From positions 43,991,501 to 44,055,500 of the forward strand of contig CM060842.1 in the NCBI GenBank assembly GCA_030762175.1: a stretch of DNA of 64,000 nt. Reading direction: 5' to 3'. Below, one piece after another: positions 12,654 through 24,618 of the stretch. This stretch comes from Metallyticus violacea. Taxonomy: Eukaryota; Arthropoda; Insecta; Mantodea; Metallyticidae. The notes under the pieces were generated by a model. The model was not told where the DNA came from, did no database searches, and saw only the letters and a program-made list of their open reading frames with translations. Numbering within the stretch: the stretch's first letter is position 1; each line of letters starts with the position of its first letter. A program made the translations under genes and the position numbers.

Positions 12654-12928
12654 CTGTGAAATACCGCCACGGATGGCCGAGGTCTGGGGTTCGAATCCCA
12701 TCAGGACCGTCCTCCCTGACTGAGGTTTTTCCAGATTTTCCTCAGTCCTCATAAATGGAAAATGCCGGGGAGGTACCCTAAACTTAGGCCTGGAATGCTG
12801 CCTTCCTTAAAAAAATCCTTTTCCAATTTATCATTTCATCTCATGTATCGTCAGTGTGCACCGTCTGTGGTGCCTCGGTGGTAAAAACGGGCTTTAAACA
12901 CTATTCAAAAAAAAAAAAACTGTGAAAT
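12654..12928 (+). mobile_element. tRNA-derived SINE, family C, copy 2, with 9-bp target-site duplication
   Basis: The copy (12663-12919) lies between two CTGTGAAAT sequences (12654-12662 and 12920-12928). It matches copy 1 through the body and tail but lacks the block between GGATGGCCGAGG and TCTGGGGTTCGAATCCC. The anticodon-arm region, about 28 bp, is therefore deleted while the B box remains. It also carries GGGGAGGTACCCTAAACTTA, absent from copy 1, so copy 1 has its own internal deletion. Confidence 0.92.
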
Positions 12929-13110
12929 CAATGCACTATTGGAAAGTGATAATATTGAAATATCCCTTGTCTAAACGTCACATATTATTTACTATTCTAG
13001 GTATTTTCAAACATAAACATAATAATTTCAGAGATATCAGAGGAATCTTAGACGAATAGCTTGAGATAGGGTCTACCTGTGCAAATTTCAAAGTTAAATC
13101 ATTAAGAGAC

Positions 13111-13393
13111 GGCACCATGGACAAGTAGTTAACACAGCTCTCCTCCTACCGAGCTCGATCCCAGGACCGTGAGTGGGATTTGTGGCGCACGAAACGGCCT
13201 CTGGGAAGATTTTCTCCGGATACTTCGGTTTCCGTCACATATTCCGCCATCTCATTCATATTCACCTTCATCATTCAGCATTATGTAGTCCCCTGCGCAA
13301 TTACAAATAGACTACTCTACTGCCTTCTGTTATCATGTTTGGCGCGCAAGTAAGTAACTCACTCACTCACTCACTCACTCACTCACTCACTCA
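13111..13393 (+). repeat. SINE-like repeat, family E, ending in (ACTC)n
   Basis: The start resembles a decayed tRNA head (GGACAAGTAGTTAACACAGC, then a B-box-like GCTCGATCCCAGG). Next come TTCTCCGGATACTTCGGTTT and CCGCCATCTCATTCATATTC. It terminates in a perfect ACTC microsatellite (13357-13393). A tRNA-like head, a unique body and a simple-sequence tail are typical of a SINE. No second copy lies in the window, so the family assignment rests on structure only. Confidence 0.55.
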
Positions 13394-14718
13394 GTTTCTA
13401 TAAAATCAGTACGCCACTAAATAATTAAGCTTTCGTTATTCGATACCGAAGCCTGGAGTACTCTACTTTGCAGGAAATGTTTCTACGACCTTCGAAACAC
13501 AAGTGTTGCTTTAATCATTAGGTCACAACGATAAATCAGTTAACCGATGTTCAGTGTCGTACTGTCATTTGATGAGATCGAGATTTTAAAACTTTCTGTA
13601 GCACTAAATCTGGAAAACGCTGATAATAAGGTATTGAAAATCTCGCGAAGCAAGTATGAAGACATTATAACGCAAAGTTATACTACTTTAGCTTTAACAA
13701 TGACTCATCGGCATCAAAGTTCAACTTTTTGGTCGACATTGTTTCTTTGTGAGCCATAGTTTCCTTACCTCAAATTCCTTGACTATAATCCCTCAGCAAT
13801 ATCTCAAATTATTGATGCGTAAGTCATTAATAATTGGTATCATATCGTGCATGTCATTCTACCATCTGACAACTAATCGATAACGATGGGATTTGTTCGG
13901 TCATTGGCCTGCCATTATATGCACGGTTAGCAATGATTGACGGGAAGGCATAATACATACATAAATGAATAACAGCGTAATGTTTGAAAATCCAGTAAAT
14001 GTATGAAATACAATTATTAAAAATATTTTACTGTTATTTTCTCTTTCTCACCTTTAAAAGAGCAGTTTGATTCGTCATGTCTATATTATTTATCAGTAAT
14101 AGTTTTAGATAAGAACTACATTAAGTTGTGAATTTCTCAACTTTGTTGATTCAAGATAAAAAGTGATATGGTCACATTATCACCAAATATACAAAATGTA
14201 TGTACACAAGAGTGATAAAATGTCTTCCATTACAAAGCTTATTGGGAATAAGAGTACAAAAATTAAAACAAGAACTTACTTTATACATTATTCCTTCTGC
14301 ATCTATATATTTCTATTCCCCGAAAGAAAAAAGCCATTGATATGTAATCCACAATTCCCTTGTTCTCTATGACGCCACAGCAGGCCTTCGGTGCCGCAGT
14401 GTCTGCTGCGTTCTCTACCTCTGTCTTGCGACATCATTGAAGATAGCAGCACTGCAGAGTGGTAGGTTATAAGCATACTGGCACCCCATCCCGCGTCTTT
14501 CTAGATCAAGTTGCCACTTATTAGGCAACTTTCCAATTGTTCTCACAACCAATAGCAACCTAACACTCTAGTGGTCAATCTAGTGCTCTAGAGGGATGTA
14601 TTATTGCCCCACGTCTTCCATTACCTCGTCAATGTAATATCGCATAACACCTCGTCTTCCAATAACTTTACTTTTAAATACCTCACCAATGTAACATCGC
14701 ATAACACCGTTGGAAATA
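13394..14718. other. AT-rich non-coding DNA, no gene seen
   Basis: A less AT-rich patch lies at 14375-14500, but no motif or shared repeat was recognised. Confidence 0.6.
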
Positions 14719-14795
14719 CCGTCACGGATATCCGAGATTGTTAAGGCGCGGACCCGTGAGAGTGAGGTCTGTGGTTCGATTCCCACCTGTGATGT
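14719..14795 (+). repeat. Isolated SINE C head (tRNA-like fragment)
   Basis: It contains GATTGTTAAGGCGCGGACCC and the B box GGTTCGATTCC, in register with the head of SINE C at 9478-9540. Unlike the full copies it stops after the tRNA-like part, with no CCTCAGTCCTC body. It could instead be a decayed class II tRNA pseudogene, the kind of sequence from which the SINE arose. Shared features outside the tRNA core (CACGGAT, GTGAG) favour the SINE. Confidence 0.6.
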
Positions 14796-16074
14796 CTTAG
14801 TTAAAACGATCATTAAATACTATTTAAAATGTTGCAAGTAAAGTAAATTGAAGTTGTCGTAATGCATGATTCTACAGCCTGAAATGTCATAAGTACCAAA
14901 CACTTGCAAGTACTTCACTGCAGTGAATGTATCTCAAAGACATAAGGACTTCCTGGTTAACTGCCCTTTAAATAACCTCTTATTATTCTGTACATACTAA
15001 TAGCATAGCTGTGTCCGCTAACGTAGACAGATAATTTGAATATTCCTTCATTACGCCAAATTATTTTAGAAAAAATGTTAACACTTTGACGCAATCCATT
15101 TAATATTGCTTTAATCTGAACAAAAGTTCTCGAAACGTTGATTTCAAAAGAAACCCTACCAGTAAAAAATTTAAAACTCTAGATAATTAATCCTTTGTAA
15201 AAGATTAAGTTTAGTTTTATCATTTAATGTAAGCGACCTATTTCCTTCAAAATGTTTGCATAAAGATAACCTTCCATGTTGGTGGCATAACATTTATTTT
15301 TCTACTAGTAAATTAGATCCACCTTTATAACTAGCTCTTAAATAAAACATGTTTGCTTCTCTAGTATCGACACTATCTAATGAACACAACTAGCAAGTAC
15401 AATAAAATAAAGCTTGATTAGATGGCTATGCAATTTATTGTTTACATCACTATCTGAGTTATAATTTTAAATTGATGAGAAGTTACAAACCACATGTCTT
15501 AATATTTACGATGAATAGTTACTTTTAGCCAATTTTTGACAGAGCAGATGCTTGCATGCGAATCAATCAATGATCACGGAGTGTATAATAGAACGAGAAG
15601 GGTGTAATTTACCATGAATTTTGAAACTTAGCGAAACAGTCAACGCCAACACTATAGGCAACAATTAATTAAACCGAATAAAGAATTTATTAATGAATGT
15701 CCTTTAGTAGCATCAAAACCGCCGCACGCTACTAAACCGTATCAAAGTTAGAATTGGAATTTCTTCCCCATGTTATGAAAGAATAGGGCATCAAAAATAG
15801 TGAAGTAAGAAATTGGATTCAAAATTTCTTCGTCACTAAGGAACTTTCACAGGAATACATTATGTAAATGGTATAAGCTTGGCAATTGCAATTTTATCAG
15901 ATATGGTAAAAGTGTTTAGCATCGACTAGGAAGAGGAATTAAATACGAATAAATGAAGGATGTTGTTGATGAGAAAAATCAGTAAGTCAATCTGTAGAAC
16001 TGTTCCACAAAATATAAAATGAAAAATGCAAATATGACATTATTCTTTGAGATCCGTTCCGGAAACTATATACA
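14796..16074. other. AT-rich non-coding DNA, no gene seen
   Basis: No recognisable domain or repeat up to the mariner insertion. Confidence 0.6.
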
Positions 16075-17391
16075 TACGAGGTCTCTTGAAAAAGTATCGC
16101 GAATTTTGAAGTTCCGCGGGCTACGTATATTCGATTTTCGATTGTTTTGTGCCTTTATGTTGGTACTCATGTCCCTCACTTATGTTGACAAGCTCGGCCA
16201 TTTTGAATGTTCAGTTAATTGTTGACAGCTATTTTGCTTGGACGTGTTTTGACTCGTCTTCGATTTTTGCCTATTCCAAAAAATGGAACAAAGAATCTGT
16301 ATCAAATTTTGCGTGGAAAACAAAATTAAGTGCGCGGATGCATTCCGAATGTTGACTGTGGCATATGGTGAAGCTACCTTGGACCAAATCAACGTTTATC
16401 GGTGGAACAAAATGTTCTCAGAGGGTCGAGAAGATGTGAACGACGAAGAGCGTCCCGGACGCCCGAGCTCGTCAACAACAGACGAAAACATTGAAGAAGT
16501 GAAGAAAATAGTATTGGCCAATCGTCGAATCACCATTAGAGAAGTTGCTGAGGACATAAATATATCGATTGGCTCGTGCCATTCGATTTTTACCAATGAT
16601 TTGGGCATGAGACGGGTCGCCGCAAAATTCGTACCAAAGTTGTTCAATTTCGACCAAAAGCACCATCGCATTAACGTTGCTAAGAAGCTGTTGAACTCTG
16701 TCCGCGAAACCCATATTTGCTCCAGAAGGTCATAACTGGTGACGAATCATGGGTTTATGGTTATGACTTGGAAACTAAAGCTCAATCACCCCAATGGATG
16801 CTACCACAAGAGCCAAGACCGAATAAAGTGCGCCAAGTTTGGTCGAATGTGAAGGTTTTGATTACAGTTTTCTTCGATTGCAAGGGCGTGGTGCATCATG
16901 AGTTCTTGTCACAGGGTAGAACGGTCAATAAGGAATATTACCTGCAAGTTATGCGCAATTTGCGCCAAGCAATCCGCCAGAAACGCCCGGAAGAACAAAA
17001 ATTGACTTTTGCTCCATGATAGCGCCCCAGCTCACAAATCGTTACTTGTACGCCAATTTTTGGGCAAAAACAACACACTTATGATGCCGCAGCCACCGTA
17101 CTCCCCAGACCTGGCCCCCTGTGGCCCTCTTTTGTTCCCAAAACTGAAGAGGCCCATGAAAGGACGAGGCTACGCCACGATTGAGGAGATAAGGGCGGCA
17201 TTGAAGGAGGAGCTGAATAAGATCACAAAAAACGATTTTTTAAAGTGCTTCGAGGATTGGAAAAAATCTTGGCACAAGTGTATAATATCTGGTGGGGATT
17301 ACTTTGAAGGGGACAAAATAGATATTCATGAATAAATAAATACTTTTTGAAAAAACACAAAATCCGCGATACTTTTTGAACACACCTCGTA
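16075..17391 (+). mobile_element. Near-complete mariner transposon with both TIRs and TA duplication
   Basis: The element occupies 16077-17389 (1313 bp), a normal length for mariner. The 5' inverted repeat (16077-16108) begins CGAGGTCTCTTGAAAAAGTA. The 3' end (17358-17389), read in reverse, begins CGAGGTGTGTTCAAAAAGTA. The two agree at 28 of 32 positions. Both ends abut TA (16075-16076 and 17390-17391), the duplication made by this superfamily. The transposase frame between them is broken, so the copy is non-autonomous. The intact ends could still act as a substrate if a related transposase were active in the genome. Confidence 0.95.
16283..17335 (+). pseudogene. Mariner (DD34D) transposase, inactivated
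   Basis: The frame starts at ATG 16283 (MEQRICIKFCVENKIK), about 205 bp inside the element, and would end at TAA 17333-17335 (GDKIDIHE), giving roughly the usual 345-350 residues. The N-terminal helix-turn-helix region includes ITIREVAEDINISIGSCHSI and a GRPSSS linker. The catalytic domain shows ITGDESWVYGYD (first Asp codon 16741-16743), VVHHEFLSQGRTVNKEYY, and HDSAPAH (second Asp codon 17018-17020). Four lesions are visible: a one-base deletion in the A run near 16706-16709, an indel near 16989, a TGA at 17003-17005 where the family has Trp before LLLHD, and a Gly codon (GGC, 17123-17125) in SPDLAPC-G where the third catalytic Asp belongs. Spacing from the second Asp is right (34 residues between), so this is a substitution at the active site. 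Similar proteins are often labelled SETMAR-like in databases; this is a transposon, not the host gene. Confidence 0.95.
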
Positions 17392-17893
17392 TAAACGAGA
17401 ATCTTCCCTATATGAGCGGAGAAAGAATCATGAGAACGTATTCTGGAGTACTGCAAGGAGACGGAAGAATGAAGAAAGATATATCTACTGGCACCGTTTG
17501 TTAACGGGAGTGGGGGAGAGGACAGTGGCAATACTGAACTTTGCTGCCAGATAGAAAGGAGGAGGGAGTAGGTAGATTTTTTTAAACAAAGTGAGATAGT
17601 TCAGATTGGAAGGGAATACATCCGGGAAGGGGGGGGGGTGTTAGTGAAACATGAATCACAATATTTTGGGGGAGGGAAATTTTGTACATATATGTGAGGG
17701 AGTGTAATTTATTTATTTTTGTATTTGTTTTTTATTTATGTGTTTAAAACATTTTTCTATTATTATATATATTTTGGGTTTATTTCATTATATATATATT
17801 GAGAGTAAAATATTGGTTTGTGCAATATTTAACGGACCCAGGACCCGTGTGACATAAATGAGTAGATTTGTTGTAACTAATATATGTAAATAT
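17392..17893. other. Non-coding DNA, no gene seen
   Basis: A G-rich, purine-rich stretch at 17480-17700 includes a run of ten G at 17630-17639. AT-rich sequence follows. No gene was recognised. Confidence 0.6.
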
Positions 17894-18052
<159 letters not shown>

Positions 18053-19278
18053 TTAAGTTAAAGATAGTACGAATATTGTTGGAAGTAATTCTGTTAAGAC
18101 CATGAGCATATCGTGAGACAACTACAATCGGCTACCACGCTTCTGACACTTGCTGGTGTGTGGTCTAAGGTTTATTGGATCACCTGTACTTTAGACAGAG
18201 TTCGATCTAGTTCCTTTGTGTAAACATGTTTACGTGGATGAAGCCGGCATGTCTCTTGTAGTTGGGAATATCCGATTAGCTGGTGTATGTGTGGAGGGGA
18301 GCGAATGGTCTGACCGTCAACTCTAAGGGAAGCTCCGAAGTTTGAGAACGCTACAGTCAGCAGAGTATTTGTGTTGGAGACAAATTTGACTTGTAATTGC
18401 CCCGTAGAAGCACCGCCAGCATCCTAAATGTAGATAATCTAGGGATCTAGTTTATCGATGAAAGCCTTTCCTTTCAGGCTGAGGCAGTTCAATTGCACAC
18501 TCAATTCTGTTACGGGTCATGTGCGGCGCACTGGGGCAGAATGTGGAGGGCGGAGATGGTGCCGCAAAAAGACCCGCATTTCCCGCGCATTTTCGGACCA
18601 CGTCGCCTCTCGCTAAAGGCAAAAACGTTTTCCCTTTATCCCCATACGGCACGAACCCAACCCTTTCTTGAACCGACGCTTAGAGGGCGTTTCTTTCCCT
18701 CACAGAAAGTGATGGCTCGGCATTATGGGACACTACCCTCATCGTCATCGCCGTCATCATTTTTATTTCTGCTTTCTTCCATTCTCCAACAATCTCTCGC
18801 TGTCCTTTCTTTATTCGCCTCTAATTTAGTTCCTTCCTGTGGTTTCTACCTTATATTGCTGCACTCTTTGTGCCAACTCCCAGAATATTGGGAACACATG
18901 CTTAAGCAGGATTTTTGTACATCAAAGCTGACACAGTCAGATATATACTACTATTAACAACCAAACGTATTTTTACAATTACGTTTTATTTTAAGTTTGT
19001 TTTAAACGATGGGGAAATGTCAATATTCCAGGTATTCATCCCACTCTCTGTTGCATCTTGTTTGAGTTCTATTATCAGTTTTTCTCTTCCTGCACTTCAG
19101 TTTTGTCCAACATATTCTCTAATGATTTGTTTATCTGTGTTCTATTTTTTATTTTAGACTCTGTATATCTTCACCTTTCTGGTTTAAATCAATAAATTTA
19201 ATCGCATTTCTTTCTGATGATTTAGGTTTATATTCATATAATTAAAATTTTATAGTCATAATTGAACACAGGTCATCC
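18053..19278. other. Non-coding DNA with a less AT-rich block, no gene seen
   Basis: The part at 18270-18740 has markedly more G+C and more CpG than its surroundings, and overlapping frames of 66-154 codons arise there. None shows a recognisable domain. The longest (18493-18957) has a hydrophobic Leu/Ser-rich end typical of chance translation of T-rich DNA. Whether the block marks a promoter, an exon or an old repeat is unresolved. Confidence 0.5.
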
Positions 19279-19770
19279 GGTGTCCCAGAATCGCCGTATA
19301 ATTTACCGGAATAGGCAACCCAAATTACGTCGCAAGGGTTTAAAAAAAAGCAGCAGCTAACTTAAAACCGTCAATACCTGATTATTGACATGTTACAGGT
19401 ACTTCATATGTACACTTTCTTTGAGAATTGTTCCCTTTGCTTCACTGTCTTGCGTAAATATTTTTTTCTCGCGGGAGCTGAAACCGAATTCAGCAATTCA
19501 GAATCAGTAACATATAAAAGAATGTACTATTGATACACGTACACAGTAAAGGAGAAAATAAACACATATTAACAATTGTGCATGGCCTGAATATTGTTTT
19601 GTAGTTTATTCGATAATAGAAATATTGCAGAAAATTAAAGGAAATAAACGTACAAAACGTCTAATTTCGCCAATCTCTAAAACCCCTGAAAGATGCAAAC
19701 AATATGCCATGCGCGCATGAAAGTAAACGAGGGTAAAAATTGAAAAAAATTAAAGGCTATTCTGGGACAC
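19279..19770 (-). mobile_element. MITE-like element, family F, complete copy
   Basis: The ends are inverted: GGTGTCCCAGAATCGCC at 19279-19295 and GGCTATTCTGGGACAC at 19755-19770, whose complement is GTGTCCCAGAATAGCC. The 490-bp interior has no coding capacity. It matches, in reverse orientation, the element at 24619-25035: ATGCACAATTG, GTGTTTATTTTC and CTCCTTTACT on the minus strand correspond to GTGCACAATC, GTGTTTATTTCC and TTCTTTACTT there. Two diverged copies plus inverted ends make a non-autonomous DNA transposon the likely identity. The superfamily is undetermined because the target duplication is unclear. Confidence 0.75.
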
Positions 19771-20582
19771 TATGATTAAAGGATACCTTGCCTTATAAGT
19801 TATTCCGGTGAGAGTTCAACATACCACAGCATATTGCAGATCATAGGTTGTTACTAGCACCATTCTACCTCTATATGCTTTACAGCAACGTCCGATGAGA
19901 ATCTTCTCTCATGTAACGTTAATTTTGCGGTAAAACTACACGAATATATTTAAGATTGGATTGGAGCATAAATACTACCTAAATTTATGGGGATATTCCT
20001 GCATAATTCTAGCCTTAGAGTTTCTCTTGAACTTTATGGAATGCTGTGTAATGTTTCTTTCCTCTCTCATGAAATGTGATAAGAAGCAGAACTCTCGTGA
20101 CCGAAGAAAAAGGTAGTACCTTGCGCATGTCTGATTGCTTCAGTTGCTTCCACCGACGACTGTTGAGGTTTATCTCCAGTGATGAAAGCATTGCTCTTGT
20201 CCTCCTTAAACCTCTGTAGAAACTATTTCTATATTACAAAGTTGGTTCTGTTTTTCTTTAATTGGCCCTTATATTAAAATCTTAAAAATCAATTCGGGGA
20301 TTCTGATGTTACATAGCATTCGTCCTTTGCCCTGGTAAAGTACTCAAACATAAATCGAAGCAGTATTCTATTCTAAGCTCTCCATATATCAACAATATTT
20401 AGATACACTTATCATTGGGATTGGCATCGATTATTTCTAATTTGGATACGATATTATAAGTCCGATAAGCTAGCAATAAATAAGCTAAATATCTCCATGA
20501 AATATGTACTATATATGACAACATAAAATACAGGGAACACAAACATTAAAAGAATTGTGGCAGAATGGAGATAAATGGAGAT
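19771..20582. other. AT-rich non-coding DNA, no gene seen
   Basis: No recognisable feature. Confidence 0.6.
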
Positions 20583-20865
20583 ACCAGTATCTTTTTTTTT
20601 TTTTTTTTTTTTTTGATTTATTTACGGACGCTCTTTAACATCTCAGGTCATCAGCGTCCCATTCAACTCAGGGCGTGAAACGGCCGACAAATTTTGCTCA
20701 GAGGCCTCTCTTTCAGACTTGAGGTTCTTTTTCGTGCCGTAAATGTAGGACACGGGACCCACGGCTTTACTTCCCTTCCGAAGGAAGCCATACTTAGGAT
20801 TTTTACGCCCGAAAAAATCCATCGGTCCTGGCCGGGTTCGAACCCGCGAACTTGGGACCAGTATC
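20583..20865 (-). mobile_element. 5'-truncated SINE A copy 3 with poly-A tail and 9-bp target-site duplication
   Basis: The insert (20592-20856) begins on the plus strand with 23 T (the poly-A tail of a minus-strand copy). It runs through the family A body to the B box (GGTTCGAACCC on the minus strand) and stops inside the tRNA head just before the anticodon region. ACCAGTATC flanks it at 20583-20591 and 20857-20865. The long A tail and little-diverged body suggest a relatively recent insertion whose reverse transcription stopped early, so it lacks the A box and its own Pol III promoter. Confidence 0.93.
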
Positions 20866-23098
20866 ATAATACAGTATGGCCTGAAAATTTGCACATTATT
20901 GAAAACACCAATTTCGTGTTTTTTAAACTTGTGCCTGATTAATGGAGGAATTTTATAGAATGTGAAGACATCTTAACTATTGCCAAAGTTTCATCATATT
21001 AATTAAAAGAACATATTCACATTTCTACCTGTAAAATGTGTCAAGATAGAGTATTAAAGCGTTTCTATCTTTCTTTCTCTGGTCATAAAACAAGCTCAAT
21101 GCACTTAGATACTTCATAGAAAAGTAATGCAAGTAGTATAACAGTATTAGACGGTCATATTACTAGAGTCAAAAATAAACTCCATCATATTATTTAAGCA
21201 TCTTCCTGCCATGCCTCTGTGAAGCACAACATACGGAAAAACAACATACAAACAGGCACGTTTCATTTCATTCCTGAAGGTCGAAATGTCAATTCTTAGA
21301 AATCGTGATGCAGTCCACGCCGGTTGCTCCAAGTGAACGTATTCCTCGTAAAGTGCAATCCTTCCCTGCTCATTCTCTGTGCTCTTAAGATTTTTTTTCA
21401 GTTGATTACTATCTCCTTCTGAAAGTGAAAAACTTACTTAAGGGACAGAGGTTTGCTTCGGCCGAAGAGTGAAGACATATGTGACTTGCGCTCTGCGGGA
21501 AGTGACAAAAATAAGCTGTAGAACTATTATGAAAGTAATACAGAACTGTGTCACTACTCAAGGGATTTATTTTTAAGGTGTGTTGTGTAATAGCTTCCAT
21601 TTCAACAAATGTTATGTTTTTTTATTTTTTTGACTCTACTAGTAGAATAATTGTGACTTAAAAGTATTCTATGAGGTTAAAACGCCTCTTGCTATCTGTT
21701 GCAATGAAAAACAAGTGCTCGGATAGTAAAAAGATGAAAAATGATCAAATTGTCAATGAAATTGTTTCCAATCAATTTAGATTTAATCCACATACAGCTT
21801 AATGTTCGCTACAGAAACAACGAAACTGAATGCTTGAGTTAATGAAACTGTAAAGTTTCCTACAAGCTAGATAATATGGGAATGTATAACAAAACAGCAG
21901 TTAATAAAAATAAGTATTTTAAGCTGGTAGGCATACATGATGTTCTCTATAACGTAATCAGAATTTCACCAATGGTGTAACTAACTGTGTGTATTTGAAA
22001 TTACAGAAAAGCACTTAATTTCGATGGACAAAAAGAAAAGACCCGAATATATGTGACGACATGCTGGTGCTTTTATATGGAGCAAAAGTATAACATAAAT
22101 CAACGATAGTGTTTATAAGGACACATAGTAAGTGTAGAAATAAAAACCAAATAAAAGTTTCAAGTGCCTTTCTTCTCCTTCTTCTCTCCTTTCTACCTGG
22201 CCACATCAGAAGGACTCATAAAGTACCACTTACTTATTATTGACTGTCCAGCTTATTGAATATTTTGGAAATCGATGACGTAGAACCATCCTAACTGACG
22301 TGGCTCACTATCCCCTGTTCTAAATATTTAATTGGCTTCAAAGTGGGAAGTTTAATACGTGCTTTGGGCTTTTTGTTCCAAATTGCTAGTCAAGAAGCCT
22401 TCTTTCTGATACCCAGAGATTTAAAACATTTGTTTTTAACGTTTTGGGGTATATTGCCTTAAACATTTCCTTTGTAACTTGTTAAATTAGGAGTAAAAGT
22501 GTTTTTGAAGACATGTGTTGAATTAATTGTAATTTACGGGTAGCATTAAAAGGGGATTTTTCATTAATTAAGAGAGGGAGATTTCATGAAATGCTTGTGC
22601 CCGAATAATTTTTGCTTCTGAATTTGATCAATTATTGTATATTTGCTGTGGCAATGTTTCAAGCTCTGGTATTTATTTTATTGATATACTGCTATGTTAC
22701 ATTTTACATAAATTTATTTCCAAAGCTAAAAATAATTTAACACGTGCATTAGGTATTACTATTATTGTTCAATAAAATCAATTGCAATAGTAAATCATTC
22801 TTCTCTAGTGTTGCAAAGTTACCTTTCTTTATATACTGATGTATTTTTCTTCCAGTATACTTTTAATGTTAACCTTTCCCGGGAATCAACAGAAGGATGC
22901 CGACTTCGTGTTACTTAATTACATAACTGTGAAAAGTAACAGTATACTTAAATTCGAATTTTGCCAGATAAAGCAGTGTCCACTTTGTATTATGTGATAA
23001 ATATAGAATTTAAACGATGAAGCCACTAGCTTGTGGTTATCACAAATGCTTTTGAAACTTATGAGCATACGTTTAAAATAAATTATATATATATATAT
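20866..23098. other. AT-rich non-coding DNA, no gene seen
   Basis: No protein family, tRNA-like structure or shared repeat was recognised in this 2.2 kb. An AT dinucleotide run lies at 23082-23100. Confidence 0.6.
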
Positions 23099-23206
23099 AA
23101 ATTAACAGTAATTATAAATGCAGAAAATGATAAAACACTAAGCGATTTCAGTGTGATTTTCTCTTAGTGTTTCATCCTTTCCTGCTTGTATAATTACTGT
23201 TAATTT
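23099..23206. repeat. Short hairpin: 44-bp inverted repeat with 20-nt loop
   Basis: The left arm (23099-23142) starts AAATTAACAGTAATTATA and ends AAACACTAAG. The right arm (23163-23206) is its complement with about six mismatches. The loop is 23143-23162. Single-stranded, it would form a stable stem of miRNA-precursor size. A very small MITE is the simpler explanation; no strand or transcription evidence is available. Confidence 0.8.
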
Positions 23207-23231
23207 GTTGCATTGCTAATAGTGTTACTTT

Positions 23232-23319
23232 TTTATTATATATATAATATTTTTATTTATATTATTATATATATTTTTATTATATATATTATATATATTT
23301 ATTATATATAATTATAATA
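23232..23319. repeat. TATTATATATAT low-complexity tract
   Basis: Almost pure A+T, made of TATATAT and TTTATTA words, directly after the hairpin at 23099-23206. Confidence 0.9.
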
Positions 23320-24618
23320 GTAGTTAAGGATCCGAATCTGTAAGTGGAAGTGCAATTTTTGGTAAAAAAAATACACACAAAGGAGTCTTGAGGCACAAAA
23401 ATTCTTTCTCTTCTTTTTGGCCCTTAACAGACACAATTTTCCCTCGTTTTCCGAAGCGTTATGTGGGTCGGTTACCAATTTCTTAGGCATTCTATACGAG
23501 AGGAGTTGGCAGTAGTCGAACTACACCTAGTCTCATTCAGATGGCATTCCGCTATTCAGTGAGATCTTGAATAGTTTGCAGCTGGCGTTATTACGGAGGA
23601 GAATAAACTCTAACCCTGGGGAAGACGCCGACCGGGCCTTTTGTGTGGGAACTTGGTAAAACTACATACCGCCTGACGTATAGACTATCCCACGACAAGC
23701 ACGACGCGGAGAAGTTGCCTACCAAGCAAGGGAAGGGTCTGCCTCTCCTCTATTGGCCCAACCTAACCCTTGTTCTTTTAAAGCTCTGCCCCGACTCCTT
23801 GAGGTTACCCTCTTTTCCCTCCATCTCTTTTTAACATCTTCTTTGTCGCCTTTCATCGCATAATCTGGTGCATAGATAACCGCCGCAAAATTAGTATCAC
23901 AAAGTGCGGAGAAGAAGTGAGAAATAGATTGAACAAAGCAATTTTGAACCGGGTGGAACAAATTATAGAAAACACGAAATTGGGAAACACAGTCGTTTGC
24001 TAAAAGCACATCTCTAATCCCATTAACATAGGATATAATAGGGAAAGCGCGTTAGGCGTAATTACATTTACTAGTGCGAAAACACAACTGTTCAAACAAA
24101 TGACTAACAATATTGGCTATATAGAGTTAAGGAAAACAAAAGATAAATTACTCCGATAACTAACGCGTATTTGTAAATAGTAAACAGCTGTCTAAAACGT
24201 ATTGATATATACTTATTATATATATTTTATGAGTAGGAATGGTAACGAAACGGTACAGCTTCCCGTATTAAAATATGCCATTTGTATCTCTTGAGTCATA
24301 AATAACTGCTGGCTTACGTTTTGCGTTTGAACGTTTTGTACATATTCTTGCAATCCTTGTCAATGAAAATGCATTTATCTTATTATACTTGAATAAAGAT
24401 ATGAATAAATACGAGTAAGGGAAAAAATGCAAAATAGAGTAAAGAAAAATAAATTGGTTGTTAAATTATATGAAATAACAAGACTAAGAAACAATTTCTG
24501 AATAGATAAATAAAATTCATAGAACGATAAGTAAAAAAGAAAGATTTATTGATTGTAAAAGAAAGGTATTCACACATAAAGACAAACTTTGCTCCACTTA
24601 TATTTGAGAATCATAAAC
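23320..24618. other. Non-coding DNA, no gene seen
   Basis: The part at 23560-23850 is less AT-rich but has no recognised domain or repeat. Confidence 0.55.

Noticed and set aside
12537..12752. Minus-strand frame with MRTEENLEKPQSG and GFEPQTS
   Set aside because: Antisense translation of SINE C; the same peptide pattern arises at 9440-9646 and 59728-59834.
14719..14795. Genuine tRNA gene
   Set aside because: The head matches SINE C, does not pair well as a cloverleaf, lacks a class II variable arm, and has no following T-run terminator that is convincing.
18493..18957. Longest open frame in the window (154 codons, plus)
   Set aside because: No recognisable domain. The second half is Leu/Ser/Phe-rich as expected from T-rich DNA, and the frame crosses a sharp composition change at about 18740.
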